Below the pieces are notes generated by a model, which saw only the letters and a list, made by a program, of their open reading frames with translations, was not told the origin of the DNA and searched no databases. Below, piece after piece: positions 28,362-37,818 of a stretch of DNA of 64,000 bases. Made by a program: the position numbers and the translations under genes. The stretch lies in contig NZ_FZPC01000001.1 in NCBI RefSeq assembly GCF_900187975.1, positions 362,944 to 426,943 on the forward strand, given 5' to 3'. Each line of letters begins with the position of its first letter. Within the stretch, counting starts at the first letter, position 1. Source of the DNA: Pseudomonas delhiensis. GTDB lineage: Bacteria > Pseudomonadota > Gammaproteobacteria > Pseudomonadales > Pseudomonadaceae.

Positions 28362-29723
28362 TCAGAAGAAAATGGATGGATCGCCGGCGCGGGCGGTCAG
28401 CCGGCCTTCGCTCATCAGGCCCATGCGCTCGAGCCAGCGCTCGAACTCCGGCGCCGGGCGCAGGCCCAGCAACTGGCGGATGGTGGCGGTGTCGTGGAAG
28501 GCGTTGGTCTGGTAATTGAGCATGATGTCGTCGCCCATCGGCATGCCGATGATGAAGTTGCAGCCGGCGGTGGCCAGCAGGATCATCAGGTTCTCGTTGG
28601 AGTTCTGGTCGGCGTCGGCGTGGTTGGTGTAGCAGCAGTCGCAGCCCATGGAGATGCCGCTGAGCTTGCCCATGAAGTGGTCTTCCAGGCCGGCGCGGAT
28701 GATCTGGCGGTCGTTGTACAGGTACTCCGGGCCGATGAAGCCGACCACGGTGTTGACCATGAACGGGTCGAAGTGCCGGGCCAGGCCGTAGTTGCGCGCC
28801 TCCATGGTCAACTGGTCGGCGCCGTGGTGGGCGCCGGCGGACAGCGCCGAGCCCTGGCCGGTTTCGAAGTACAGGCAGTTGGGCCCGGCGATGCGGTTGT
28901 ACTCGGCGCCCACCGCGCGCGCCTCCTCGAGCATCTCCAGTTCCACGCCGAATTCGCGCAGGCCCTTCTCGCTGCCGCAGATGCTCTGGAAGATCAGCCC
29001 GCCCGGCGCGCCGCGGCGGATCGCTTCCATCTGCGTGGTGACGTGGGCCAGCACGCAGCCCTGGGTGGGGATGGCGAACTTGTCGATGGCCTCGTAGACG
29101 GTGTGCAGCACGCGGGTGAGGTTCTCGACGTTGTCGGTCACCGGGTTGACGCCGATCACCGCGTCGCCGATGCCGTAGGACAGCCCCTCGTACATCTGCG
29201 CGGCGATGCTCTGCACGTCGTCGCGGGTGTCGTTGGGCTGCAGGCGCGCGCTGAAGCGGCCGGGCAGGCCCATGGTGTTGTTGGCCTTCTTCACCACCGG
29301 CATACGCTTGGCGCCATAGATCAGGTCGGCGTTGGAGCAGATCTTCGCCACCGCCGCCACCACCTCGGAACTCAGGCCCTTGCGCAGGAAGGCGATGTCG
29401 TCGGCGCCGGTGTCGTCGGCGAGGATGTACTCGCGCAGCTCGCCGATGCGCCACTGGGCGATGCGCGCGTAGGCGCTCTCGTTGATGCCGTCCTGGATCA
29501 GCCGGGTGACGCTGTCCTCCTCGTAGGGGATGACCGGGTTCATGCGCACGTCGGCCACCGTCAGCTCCGACAGCACCTGCTTGGCCGCCACCCGCTCCTG
29601 CGCGGTGGTTGCCGCCACGCCGGCGAGCACGTCGCCCGAGCGCGGCTCGTTGGCCTTGGCCAGGACTTCCTTGACGTCCTTGAACTGATAGGTCTTGCCG
29701 AACAACTGGGTCTTGAGCTTCAT
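28362..29723 (-). CDS. eutB: Ethanolamine ammonia-lyase large subunit
   Basis: A 453-residue TIM-barrel subunit, exactly the length of E. coli EutB, housing the radical active site. Characteristic sequence includes [19 protein letters not shown] at the start, [49 protein letters not shown] and [20 protein letters not shown]. The partner EutC gene is 10 bp downstream, and the reactivase EutA gene is 9 bp upstream. No catalytic residue appears to be missing. Confidence 0.97.
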   Translation of the reverse strand: MKLKTQLFGKTYQFKDVKEVLAKANEPRSGDVLAGVAATTAQERVAAKQVLSELTVADVRMNPVIPYEEDSVTRLIQDGINESAYARIAQWRIGELREYILADDTGADDIAFLRKGLSSEVVAAVAKICSNADLIYGAKRMPVVKKANNTMGLPGRFSARLQPNDTRDDVQSIAAQMYEGLSYGIGDAVIGVNPVTDNVENLTRVLHTVYEAIDKFAIPTQGCVLAHVTTQMEAIRRGAPGGLIFQSICGSEKGLREFGVELEMLEEARAVGAEYNRIAGPNCLYFETGQGSALSAGAHHGADQLTMEARNYGLARHFDPFMVNTVVGFIGPEYLYNDRQIIRAGLEDHFMGKLSGISMGCDCCYTNHADADQNSNENLMILLATAGCNFIIGMPMGDDIMLNYQTNAFHDTATIRQLLGLRPAPEFERWLERMGLMSEGRLTARAGDPSIFF

Positions 29724-29732
29724 AACACCACC

Positions 29733-31151
29733 TCAGGAAGGGAAAGCCAGTGACTTGACGGTGACCGGGAGGATCTCGCCGTCGAACAACGGGCTGCCGA
29801 TATCGATGTAGTCGCCATCGCTGGTCGCCACTTCGTCGATGACCGCCAGGGCGCGGCCGGCCAGGCGCGGCTGCAGGAGCATGCCGAGCACCTTGCCGAG
29901 GTCCTGGACGGCGACGACCAGCAATGGATGGGGGCTGGGGTTGCGCTGCTGGAACCCGGCGAGTTCTTCCACGCAACGCTGGATGGCCTGGTAGGCCACC
30001 GGCAGGTCCGCCGGCAGGGCCAGGGCGTAGAGGTCTTCGCCGGCGCGCAGGTCCATGCGCAGCAGGTTCTGCAGCCAGCCGTCGGCAAGGCCCGCGCCCT
30101 GGCCGCCGGCCCAGTTCGTCGCGCAGGGCACCACCGGCACGTTGCGCATCGGCAGCTGCATCTCGCGCAGCCAGATGGTGCTGCCCGACAGCGACAGGCT
30201 GTGGGCGCCGGCGCCGATCACGGTGGCGCGCACGGTCTGTTTCGGCTCCACCAGCGGCAGGCGCTGGAAGCCGGGGTCGCCGTGCAGCGCCTCCGCCAGC
30301 AGCGGGCCGATGTCGCCGAAGCGGAACGGCGCCTGGCCCGCACCGTGGTAGTAGCATTCGCCGACGCCGCCGGAGAGGGTCAGCGCCTGCAACCGGCCGA
30401 CCGCGGGCAGCGGCTCGGTCATCAGCAGCTCCCGGGCCAGCGGCGACAACGTGCCGTCGATCACCTCGAACAGCAGCGCCGCCATGCGCCGCGCCAGCGC
30501 GCGCAGTTGCTCGCCGGACAGCGTCTGCGGCTCGCTGCCGAACAGCTCGCGGCAGATCGCCCGCGCCGGCGCGTGCAGGCGCAGCAGCGCGCCGCGGCTG
30601 TCGGTCTCCACCAGGCGCCCGCCGACGTTCAGGCAGGCCGAACCGATCACCCGGCCGGCCTCGAACAGCACGTAGTTGGCGGTGCCGCCGCCGATGTCGA
30701 TGTTCAGCACCCGCCCGGCGCAGTCGGCGGACAGCTCCGCCGCGCCGGCGCCGCGCCCGGCGATCACCGATTCCAGGTGCGGCCCGGCGCTGGCGACCAC
30801 GAAGTCGCCCAGCCGCTCGGCCAGGCGCAGCACCGCCGGGCGCGCGTTGCGCGCCTTGGAGGTCTCGCCGGTGATGATGATCGCACCGGATTCCACCTGT
30901 TCCGGCGCCAGCTCCGCGGCACGGTACTGGTCGAGAATGAAGGCGAGCAGTTCCTCTTCGCGCAGGTGGCCCTCGAAATCGATCGGGGTGAAGGCCACCG
31001 GGCTGACGTAGGTGACCTCCCGCGCGGCGAACTCGTAGTGCGGCACCTGCGACAGCGAGGCGCGGTTGACCAGCACCAGGCGCGAGAAGATCACCTGCGT
31101 GGTGGTGGTGCCAACGTCGATGCCGACGCTGCGCAACTCGCGCCTGCTCAT
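29733..31151 (-). CDS. eutA: Ethanolamine ammonia-lyase reactivating factor EutA
   Basis: A 472-residue ASKHA-fold ATPase that exchanges damaged cobalamin from EutBC for fresh adenosylcobalamin. The N-terminal SVGIDVGTTTTQVIFSRL phosphate loop and the second DIGGGTANYVLF loop near residue 195 are intact, as is GGVGECYYHGAG near 270. It begins ten bases after eutH and precedes eutB. Length is close to E. coli EutA (467). Confidence 0.95.
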   Translation of the reverse strand: MSRRELRSVGIDVGTTTTQVIFSRLVLVNRASLSQVPHYEFAAREVTYVSPVAFTPIDFEGHLREEELLAFILDQYRAAELAPEQVESGAIIITGETSKARNARPAVLRLAERLGDFVVASAGPHLESVIAGRGAGAAELSADCAGRVLNIDIGGGTANYVLFEAGRVIGSACLNVGGRLVETDSRGALLRLHAPARAICRELFGSEPQTLSGEQLRALARRMAALLFEVIDGTLSPLARELLMTEPLPAVGRLQALTLSGGVGECYYHGAGQAPFRFGDIGPLLAEALHGDPGFQRLPLVEPKQTVRATVIGAGAHSLSLSGSTIWLREMQLPMRNVPVVPCATNWAGGQGAGLADGWLQNLLRMDLRAGEDLYALALPADLPVAYQAIQRCVEELAGFQQRNPSPHPLLVVAVQDLGKVLGMLLQPRLAGRALAVIDEVATSDGDYIDIGSPLFDGEILPVTVKSLAFPS

Positions 31152-31161
31152 GGCCGTGCCC

Positions 31162-32418
31162 TTACTCGGCCCGCTGCAGGTCGGCGTCGGTCAACGCCAC
31201 CGGCTCGGGTTGGGCTTCGGATTTCGGCGCGATGAGCAGCGCCACCACCACCGCGGTGACACCGCCGAACAGCTTGCCGACCAGCATCGGGAAGATCATC
31301 GCGGACATGTTCGCCGCGGTGAAGCCGAGGTGGTCGCCCAGGGCGAAGCCGGCGGACACGGCGAAGGCGCAGTTGATGATCTTGCCGCGGGCATCCATCT
31401 TGCCGAACATGCCGAACATCGGGATCACGTTGGCCAGGGTCGCCACCATGCCGGCGGCGGCATCCTTGTTCATGCCCAGCAGGCCGCCGACCTTCATCAG
31501 CGGGGTGCCGAACCAGCGGGTCAGCAGCAGCACCATGGGGTAGGCGCCGAGCAGCACGCAGGCGATCGAGCCGATCACCTCCATGGCGCGCATCACCGCG
31601 CCGGGCTCGTCGCCCTCGCTCATGAATATCGGGTCCATCCCCGGGATCAGCGTCCAGCCCACGGTGAACTGCACCACCGCGGCGGCCAGGCCGAGAGTGA
31701 TCAGCCCCACCAGCAGCTTGGCGAACACCTCGAAGCCGGCGATGATCTTCTCCGGGCAGAACTTCAGGCCCAGGGCGATCAGCACCGCGACCACCAGCAC
31801 CGGGATCATGTTGACGAGGATCATCGCCAGGCTGAACTGCACCGGCTCGCCGTTGACCTCGATGCCCGAGTACATCGCCACCAGCCCGCCGGCGATGCAG
31901 CCCAGCGGCACGGTGACGATCCCGGCCAGGGTGCCCAGGGCCAGGTAGCGGCGATCGGACGGGTCGATGATGCCCAGCGCCACCGGGATGATGAACACCA
32001 GGGTCGGGCCCATCATGGCGCCGAGGATCAGCCCCGAGTACAGCCAGGCGGCGGTGTCGCCGCCGGCCAGCTCCTTGGCCAGGGAGAAGGCGCCCATGTC
32101 GTTGGCCAGCAGGGTGCCGGCGAACATCGCCGGGCTCGCCCCGACGCTCTCGTAGAGCGGGATCACCAGTGGCCCCAGCAGGTTGGCCAGCACCGGCGCC
32201 AGGGCGGTGATGCCGACCATGGCCAGGCCCAGCGCGCCCATGGCCATGAAGCCTTCCTCGAACTGCCCGCCGGAGCCGCCGATGCCGCGCCCGAGCCAGC
32301 CCAGGCCGAGGTAGCCGAGGACTTTCTCCGAACCGCCGAATTGGCTGAATACCCTGTCCACCGCCCCGATCAGCAGGAAGACCATCATCACGTAGAGGAT
32401 GATTTCGTTAACGCTCAT
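31162..32418 (-). CDS. eutH: EutH ethanolamine permease
   Basis: A 418-residue inner-membrane protein with about ten or eleven helices, the facilitator thought to admit ethanolamine when it is scarce. Diagnostic stretches are FGGSEKVLGYLGLGWLGRGIGGSGGQFEEG-type sequence near residue 28-55, LANDMGAFSLAKELAG, MGPTLVFIIPVALGI and ISAGFALGDHLGFTAAN-like sequence near the C-terminus (here VSAGFALGDHLGFTAAN). It lies between eutG and eutA, as in Salmonella. Confidence 0.94.
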   Translation of the reverse strand: MSVNEIILYVMMVFLLIGAVDRVFSQFGGSEKVLGYLGLGWLGRGIGGSGGQFEEGFMAMGALGLAMVGITALAPVLANLLGPLVIPLYESVGASPAMFAGTLLANDMGAFSLAKELAGGDTAAWLYSGLILGAMMGPTLVFIIPVALGIIDPSDRRYLALGTLAGIVTVPLGCIAGGLVAMYSGIEVNGEPVQFSLAMILVNMIPVLVVAVLIALGLKFCPEKIIAGFEVFAKLLVGLITLGLAAAVVQFTVGWTLIPGMDPIFMSEGDEPGAVMRAMEVIGSIACVLLGAYPMVLLLTRWFGTPLMKVGGLLGMNKDAAAGMVATLANVIPMFGMFGKMDARGKIINCAFAVSAGFALGDHLGFTAANMSAMIFPMLVGKLFGGVTAVVVALLIAPKSEAQPEPVALTDADLQRAE

Positions 32419-32462
32419 GACACCTACTCCTGAACAACGTCGTTTCCTTCACGGCAGGCGCG

Positions 32463-33662
32463 TCAGCGCTGCCAGGCATCCTGGTAGATCGCGGTGATCT
32501 GTTGCGCGCAGGCGCTGCGCGGGTTGCCGGCCAGGCAGATGTCCTGCAGGGCCGCCTCGGCCAGCGCGGCGAAATCCTCGCGGCGCACGCCGTGGGCCTG
32601 CAGGTCGCGGCCGGCGGCGCCGACTTCGTCGATCAGGCGCTGCACCGCGGCGATGCTGCGTTCGGCATCCAGGCTTTCGCGGCTGAGCGCGTGGCCGATG
32701 TCGGCATAGGCGCGCTTGCAGACGAGCTGGTTGAAGCGCATCACCGCCGGCAGCATCAGCGCGTTGGCCTGGCCGTGGGGAATGCCGTAGCGCGCGCCCA
32801 GGGGGTGCGCGGTGGCATGGCACAGGCCCAGGCCGGAATTGGAAAAGGCCATGCCGGCCATGTACGAGGCGAGCATCATCGACTCGCGGGCGCCGACGTT
32901 GCCGCCCTGCCCCACCGCCAGCGGCAGGGCCTCGCCGATCAGTGCCACGGCGCGCAGGGCCAGGCCCTGGGTCAGCGGCGTGGCGTGCGGCGCGACGTAG
33001 GCCTCGATGGCGTGGGTCAGCGCGTCGATGCCGGTGGCGGCGGTCACCGCCGGCGGCACGCCGAGGGTCAGGCAGGCGTCGATGATCGCCAGGTCCGGAA
33101 TCAGGTCGGTGTGCACCAGCACCTGCTTCAGGTGCCGCTGGCTGTCGGTGATGACCGCCACGTTGGTGGCCTCGGAGCCGGTGCCGGCGGTGGTCGGCAC
33201 GGCGATCAGCGGCATGCGCCGGCGCAGCGCCGGGCCCTCGCCGAGATCGCTCACCCGGCGCTCCGGGTTGGCCGCCAGCAGCGCCGTGGCCTTGGCCGCG
33301 TCCAGCACCGAGCCGCCGCCGAAGGCCAGCACGCCGTCGCAATCCGCGGCCAGCAGTTGCCGGCCGGCGGCCTCCACCACTTCGCTGTGCGGCTCGCCGC
33401 CGGCATAGACCAGGCATTCGTGGGCCAGCCCGGCGTCGTCCAGCGAACGCAGCAGGCCCTGGTCCAGTCGCTGCTCGTGCAATCGGCCGTCGACCATCAC
33501 GAACAGCCGGCGGATGCCCAGCGCCGCGCAGGCCTCGCCGGTGCGCACGGTGGCGCCGGGGCCGATGTAGGTGCTGGGCGGCACGCGGAATTCGCGCACC
33601 GCGCGGGCATTGAGCATGTCCAGGGCGCGATGGATCACCCGGCCGACCTCCTGCTCGTGCAT
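32463..33662 (-). CDS. eutG: EutG iron-containing alcohol dehydrogenase
   Basis: A 399-residue group III alcohol dehydrogenase that reduces acetaldehyde to ethanol and recycles NADH inside the compartment. GGGSVLDAAKA is the NAD-binding loop near residue 115, and AVPTTAGTGSEATNVAVITD follows. The metal-binding histidines occur in CHATAHPLGARYGIPHGQAN. The first 20 residues (EVGRVIHRALDMLNARAV) form an amphipathic helix suggesting encapsulation. It lies one base after the eutJ ATG region on the same strand (2-nt gap to eutJ). Confidence 0.94.
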   Translation of the reverse strand: MHEQEVGRVIHRALDMLNARAVREFRVPPSTYIGPGATVRTGEACAALGIRRLFVMVDGRLHEQRLDQGLLRSLDDAGLAHECLVYAGGEPHSEVVEAAGRQLLAADCDGVLAFGGGSVLDAAKATALLAANPERRVSDLGEGPALRRRMPLIAVPTTAGTGSEATNVAVITDSQRHLKQVLVHTDLIPDLAIIDACLTLGVPPAVTAATGIDALTHAIEAYVAPHATPLTQGLALRAVALIGEALPLAVGQGGNVGARESMMLASYMAGMAFSNSGLGLCHATAHPLGARYGIPHGQANALMLPAVMRFNQLVCKRAYADIGHALSRESLDAERSIAAVQRLIDEVGAAGRDLQAHGVRREDFAALAEAALQDICLAGNPRSACAQQITAIYQDAWQR

Positions 33663-33663
33663 G

Positions 33664-34500
33664 TCAGCGTTCCTCCTCGGCTTGCAGGCCGCAGGCGGCG
33701 ATGGCCAGCGGCGTGGTGAACAGCGGCGGCGCGGGCAGGATCACCCGCTGATCGGGGAAGGCCGCGGCGAACAGCGGCTGTACGCCGGGCAGGGTGCAGG
33801 AGCCGCCGGACAGGTAGATGGCGTCCACGGCCTGGCCTTGCAGGTGCGTGCGGACGATGTCGGCCATCTTTTCGAACACCGGGCGCGCCAGCGGCCACAG
33901 CGCCGCGCCCTCCTTGCGCTTGCGCCGCTCGGCTTCCTCCAGCGACACGTCCAGGTGGCCGGCCAGCACCAGGCTGACGTGATGTCCGCCGGTGGGTTCG
34001 TCGGCGGAATAGGTCACTTCGCCGTCGTGCACCACGGCCACGCCGGTGGTGCCGCCGCCGATGTCCACCACCGCGGCGCGGTCCAGGCGCAGCATCCGCG
34101 CCACCGCCGAGGGCTCGTCGATCACGCAGCCGACTTCCAGGCCGACGGCCTCCAGCACGTGTGTGGAAATGCTCGCCTCGGTGCCCGGCGGGTACGAGGT
34201 CGCGGCGCGCTGGAAGCACACGCCCAGTTGCCGCTCCAGGCTTTCCAGCTGGCTGCGCACCAGCTTCACCGCGCCGAAGAAGTCCCAGACCACGCCGTCG
34301 CGCACCACGTCGGCCCAGTCCAGGCGCACCGCCACCGGCAGCGCCTGGGCGTCGAGCACCACCGACACCACGGCGCTGGTGCCCAGGTCGATGCCCAGGC
34401 TCAGCGGCCCGCGGTCGCCCGGTTGCGCGACGGGGTGCGCCAGGCAGTAGGCGGCGCGTTCCAGGCGCGGCAGCAGCCAGTTTTCGAGATCGCGTTGCAT
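33664..34500 (-). CDS. eutJ: EutJ chaperone-like ASKHA protein
   Basis: A 278-residue Hsp70/actin-fold protein, identical in length to E. coli EutJ. It has DLGTSAVVSVVLDAQ (phosphate 1) near 35, AVVDIGGGTTGVAVVHDGEV (phosphate 2) near 140, and YLSGGSCTLPGV (adenosine) near 225. Its exact function is unsettled; a chaperone role in enzyme loading or shell assembly is usually proposed. It sits between eutE (8 bp) and eutG. Confidence 0.93.
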   Translation of the reverse strand: MQRDLENWLLPRLERAAYCLAHPVAQPGDRGPLSLGIDLGTSAVVSVVLDAQALPVAVRLDWADVVRDGVVWDFFGAVKLVRSQLESLERQLGVCFQRAATSYPPGTEASISTHVLEAVGLEVGCVIDEPSAVARMLRLDRAAVVDIGGGTTGVAVVHDGEVTYSADEPTGGHHVSLVLAGHLDVSLEEAERRKRKEGAALWPLARPVFEKMADIVRTHLQGQAVDAIYLSGGSCTLPGVQPLFAAAFPDQRVILPAPPLFTTPLAIAACGLQAEEER

Positions 34501-34507
34501 GGCCGCC

Positions 34508-35929
34508 TCAGACGATCCGCAGGTGGTCGACCATGACGCAGCGGCGCAGGCGCACGAAGGTGCGCGCCGAGGTCACGCCCTCGCCGGTCGGCGTGGTGAT
34601 GGTCATGGTGGTCCAGCCCTCGCCGCCGAAGCCCAGGCCGGCGAGGCATGGCCCGTTCTTGACGAAGATGCTGGTGTCCATGGCGTTGGCCATGCGATCC
34701 AGGTGGTCGAGGTTGCGCGAGTGCATGGCCGCCGTGTGGTGGCAGCCGCCTTCCAGCTTCACCGCCAGGGCGATGGCCTGGTCGACGTTGGCCACCCGCA
34801 CCATCGGCAGCACCGGCATCATCATCTCGGTGATGGCGAAGGGGTGGTCGGCGGCGCTTTCCAGCAGCAGCAGGCGCGTCTGTTCCGGCACCTGCAGGCC
34901 GATGGCGGCGGCGATCTTCGCCGCGTCGCGGCCAACCCAGTCGCGCGCGACAGTGCCGCGCCCCTGCTCGTCGACCTTCGGCAGCAGCAGTGGCAGCAAC
35001 TGCCGGCCCTGCTCGGCGCTCAGTTCCACGGCCTGGTGCTTGAGCATCTCGGCCTTGAGGGCGTCGGCCACGCTGTCGACCACGATCAGCACCTTCTCGT
35101 CGGCGCAGATGATGTTGTTGTCGAACGAGGCGCCGAACACGATGTCGCGCGCGGCGCGCGCCAGGTCGGCGGTCTCGTCCACCACCACCGGCGGGTTGCC
35201 GGCGCCGGCGGCGATCAGGCGCTTGTCGGTGTGCTTGCGCGCGGCTTCCACCACCGCCTCGCCACCGGTCACCACCAGCAGGCCGATGCCGGGGTAGCGG
35301 AACAGCCGCTGGGCGGTCTCGATGTCCGGGCGCTGCACGGTGGTGATCAGGTTGGCCGGCGCGCCGGCCGCGACCATGGCCTCGTTGAGCAGGCTGACGG
35401 TGCGCTGCGACACGCGCCTGGCCGCCGGGTGCGGGGCGAACACCACGGCGTTGCCGGCGGCGATCATGCTGATGGCGTTGTTGATGACGGTGGCCGCAGG
35501 ATTGGTCGAGGGCGTCACCGAGGCGATCACGCCCCAGGCCGCGTTCTCGATCAGCGTCAGCCCGCGGTCGCCGCTGAGCACCTGCGCCTGCAGGCATTCG
35601 GTGCCGGGGGTATGGCGGGCCTGGGCGATGTTCTTGGCGGCCTTGTCGGCCACCCGGCCCATGCCGGTTTCTTCCACCGCCAGTTCCGCCAGTTCCTGGG
35701 CGTGGCGCTCGCCGGCAGCGCGGATGGCGGCGATGGCCCGGTCGCGCATGGCCACCGAGCGCAATGCTTTTTGCGCCTGCGCGGCGGCGGCCACGGCGGC
35801 GTCCAGTTCGACGAACACGCCGGGGGCGCAGGTCGCGCCCGGCGCGGAACCCTCGGCCGTGGAGGTCGCCCCTATGGAGGCGAGCACCGCCTTGACCACC
35901 TGTTCGATTTCCTTCGGGTTGATGTCCAC
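34508..35929 (-). CDS. eutE: EutE CoA-acylating acetaldehyde dehydrogenase
   Basis: A 473-residue enzyme oxidising acetaldehyde with NAD+ and CoA to acetyl-CoA. The GTG at 35929 was chosen as start: it is preceded by a GAGG ribosome site and begins the family N-terminus DINPKEIEQVVKAVLASI, an amphipathic encapsulation peptide. An ATG 42 bp upstream would add an unmatched extension. TPSTNPAATVINNAI, TGGEAVVEAARKHT and GASFDNNIICADEKV, with the catalytic Cys in NIICADE, are conserved. The GC-rich linker at residues 20-35 (STAEGSAPGATCAPG) joins the peptide to the enzyme. Confidence 0.95.
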   Translation of the reverse strand: MDINPKEIEQVVKAVLASIGATSTAEGSAPGATCAPGVFVELDAAVAAAAQAQKALRSVAMRDRAIAAIRAAGERHAQELAELAVEETGMGRVADKAAKNIAQARHTPGTECLQAQVLSGDRGLTLIENAAWGVIASVTPSTNPAATVINNAISMIAAGNAVVFAPHPAARRVSQRTVSLLNEAMVAAGAPANLITTVQRPDIETAQRLFRYPGIGLLVVTGGEAVVEAARKHTDKRLIAAGAGNPPVVVDETADLARAARDIVFGASFDNNIICADEKVLIVVDSVADALKAEMLKHQAVELSAEQGRQLLPLLLPKVDEQGRGTVARDWVGRDAAKIAAAIGLQVPEQTRLLLLESAADHPFAITEMMMPVLPMVRVANVDQAIALAVKLEGGCHHTAAMHSRNLDHLDRMANAMDTSIFVKNGPCLAGLGFGGEGWTTMTITTPTGEGVTSARTFVRLRRCVMVDHLRIV

Positions 35930-36023
35930 GTCGTGCCTCACAGAATTCAGGGATGAGCCGGGCCACTCCACCTGGCGCGGGCCGGTGGAGGACGCTTGTC
36001 GTGAATGACCGCCGGGGGCGGGC

Positions 36024-36311
36024 CTATTTGCGGTAGAGCAGGCTGCCGTCGAGCACCGCTTCGTCGACGATGCCGACCACGCACAGGTCGATCGGCGCGC
36101 GTTCCTCGGCCAGGGCCTGGCGCGCGGCGCTGCCGCTGGCCAGCATCACCCACTCGCCGTTGCCGGCGCCGAGGCTGTCGCTGGCCACGTGCCGTTCACC
36201 GCCGGGCTGCCCGGCGCGGTCGAGCATCTCGACCAGCAGCAGCCGGTCCAGGCCCATGCCCGGATGCTTCACGGTGCACACCACCTGCCCCACGACAATC
36301 GCCAGTTTCAT
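36024..36311 (-). CDS. eutN: EutN pentameric vertex shell protein
   Basis: A 95-residue EutN/CcmL-family protein, the same length as E. coli EutN. Such proteins form pentamers that cap the vertices of the polyhedral shell. It begins MKLAIVVGQVVCTVKHPGM, with RLLLVEMLD, the GAGNGEWVMLASGSAAR loop and CVVGIVDEAVL, all typical. Gaps of 94 and 115 bp, containing stem-loops, separate it from eutE and eutM, unusually wide for this operon. Confidence 0.95.
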   Translation of the reverse strand: MKLAIVVGQVVCTVKHPGMGLDRLLLVEMLDRAGQPGGERHVASDSLGAGNGEWVMLASGSAARQALAEERAPIDLCVVGIVDEAVLDGSLLYRK

Positions 36312-36330
36312 CGCCTGTTACCTCGTCGGG

Positions 36331-36403
36331 CCGCGTTCCCCGCGGCGTACGCATGGATCCTCGGTGACGGTGCCCGGCACGCGCAGGGCGCGCTCAGGCA
36401 CCG
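36331..36403 (-). other. Stem-loops in the eutM-eutN intergenic gap
   Basis: GCCGCG and CGCGGC pair around TTCCC near 36331-36347, and CGCGC-AGG-GCGCG forms a second small stem about 45 bp further on. They lie in the transcribed leader between two shell genes. A role in mRNA processing or differential stability is inferred from location only. Confidence 0.35.
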
Positions 36404-36426
36404 CTCGGACAGTCGCGGCGAACCGC

Positions 36427-36720
36427 TCAATCCACCGGGCGATCCCCCGCCAGCCTGATCGGAAAGACTTCCTCCAGGTCCGAATGCGGGCGCGGGATCA
36501 CCTGCACCGACACCACTTCGCCGACGCGCTGCGCGGCGGCTGCGCCGGCATCGGTGGCCGCCTTGCAGGCCGCGACGTCGCCGCGGACCATGGCGGTGAC
36601 CAGGCCGCCGCCGATCTGCTTGACGCCCACCAGCTTCACCCGGGCGGCCTTGACCATGGCGTCGGAGGCCTCGATCAGCGCCACCAGGCCCTTGGTTTCG
36701 ATCATGCCTAATGCTTCCAT
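36427..36720 (-). CDS. eutM: EutM major hexameric shell protein
   Basis: A 97-residue single-BMC protein, the length of E. coli EutM, forming the hexagonal facets of the shell. [26 protein letters not shown], the central-pore region [18 protein letters not shown] and [10 protein letters not shown] are nearly canonical. The start was set at 36720; an in-frame ATG 18 bp upstream adds MFEESE, which homologues lack. It is flanked on both sides by unusually long gaps with hairpins. Confidence 0.96.
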   Translation of the reverse strand: MEALGMIETKGLVALIEASDAMVKAARVKLVGVKQIGGGLVTAMVRGDVAACKAATDAGAAAAQRVGEVVSVQVIPRPHSDLEEVFPIRLAGDRPVD

Positions 36721-36765
36721 CTCACTCTCCTCGAACAATCGATCGCCCTTCGCAGGGCCTCTTCG

Positions 36766-36815
36766 GAGTGGCTAGCCACTCGCGTTACCCCCGGACGGCG
36801 GGGGCCGCCGTCCGG
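36766..36815 (-). other. Strong palindrome and stem-loop between eutD and eutM
   Basis: GAGTGGCTAGCCACTC (36766-36781) is a perfect 16-bp palindrome. Ten bases away, CCGGACGGC (36791-36799) pairs perfectly with GCCGTCCGG (36807-36815) in a 9-bp stem immediately after the eutD stop codon. No T-tract follows. Both would be in the operon mRNA just before eutM and could be processing or stabilising structures, or a partial terminator. Confidence 0.5.
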
Positions 36816-36816
36816 C

Positions 36817-37818
36817 TCAGGCGACTCGCCCGACAGCCTCGGCGCCGCCGGCCATCTTGTTGGCCAGCAGCACCGTCTGGATCATTTCCTCGCTCGTGCA
36901 GCCGCGCGACAGGTCGTGCAGCGGCGCGTTCATGCCCTGCAGCAACGGGCCGATGGCGTTCATGCCGCCGAGCCGCTGGGCGATCTTGTAGCCGATGTTC
37001 CCGGCCTCCAGGCTTGGGAACACGAACACGTTGGCCGCCCCGCCCAGCGGGCTGCCGGGCACCTTTAGCGCGGCCACCTCGGGCACGAAGGCGGCATCGA
37101 ACTGGAGCTCGCCGTCGACGCACAGGCCTGGCTGGCGCTCGCGCACCAGCTCGCAGGCCTGGCGCACCGCCTCGGCGTCGGCATGCCGGGCGCTGCCGTG
37201 GCTTGAGAACGACAGCATCGCCACCCGCGCCGGCTCGCCGGTCAGCCGCTCGAAGTTGGCGGCCGAGGCGATGGCGATGTCCGCCAGCTGCTCCACCGTC
37301 GGCCGCGGCACCACGCCGCAATCGGCGAAGGCCAGGGGCGCGCCGCCATCCGCGGGCAGCATGACGAACACCGAGGACAGCGTGCGGTTGCCCGGCGCCA
37401 GGCCGACCACCCGCAGGCCGGCGCGCAGCACGTCGGCGGTGGCGCTGAGGTTGCCGGCGATGCACAGGTCCACCTGGCCGGCCGCCAGCAGCGCCGCGCC
37501 GAACCACAGTGGGTCGTGCAGCTGCTCCAGGGCCTGCTCGGGGCCGAGCTTGTTCTGCCGTTGCGCCAGGTCCTGGGCGAAGCCGTGCAGCCAGGGCGAG
37601 CGCGAGGGGTCGATCAGCCCGAGGTCGCCCAGGCGGATGTGCCGCTCCAGGCAATAGCCACGCAGGGCGAAGGGGTTGCCCAGCAGCAGCGGCTCGGCCA
37701 GGCCCTCGCGCTTGAGGTACTGCGCCGCCTCGATGGCGCGGCGGTCCAGGGCGTCGGGGAAGACCACCCGCGGCGGGTTCTGCCGGGCTACCCGGCGGCA
37801 TTCGTCGAACAGCTTCAT
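36817..37818 (-). CDS. eutD: EutD phosphotransacetylase
   Basis: A 333-residue Pta-family enzyme exchanging CoA for phosphate on acetyl-CoA to give acetyl phosphate (E. coli EutD: 338). It lacks the long N-terminal regulatory region of housekeeping Pta, as EutD does. Visible family blocks are [62 protein letters not shown] and the C-terminal [22 protein letters not shown]. Its ATG overlaps the eutT stop by 4 nt. Its product would feed the acetate kinase at the far end of the operon. Confidence 0.95.
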   Translation of the reverse strand: MKLFDECRRVARQNPPRVVFPDALDRRAIEAAQYLKREGLAEPLLLGNPFALRGYCLERHIRLGDLGLIDPSRSPWLHGFAQDLAQRQNKLGPEQALEQLHDPLWFGAALLAAGQVDLCIAGNLSATADVLRAGLRVVGLAPGNRTLSSVFVMLPADGGAPLAFADCGVVPRPTVEQLADIAIASAANFERLTGEPARVAMLSFSSHGSARHADAEAVRQACELVRERQPGLCVDGELQFDAAFVPEVAALKVPGSPLGGAANVFVFPSLEAGNIGYKIAQRLGGMNAIGPLLQGMNAPLHDLSRGCTSEEMIQTVLLANKMAGGAEAVGRVA

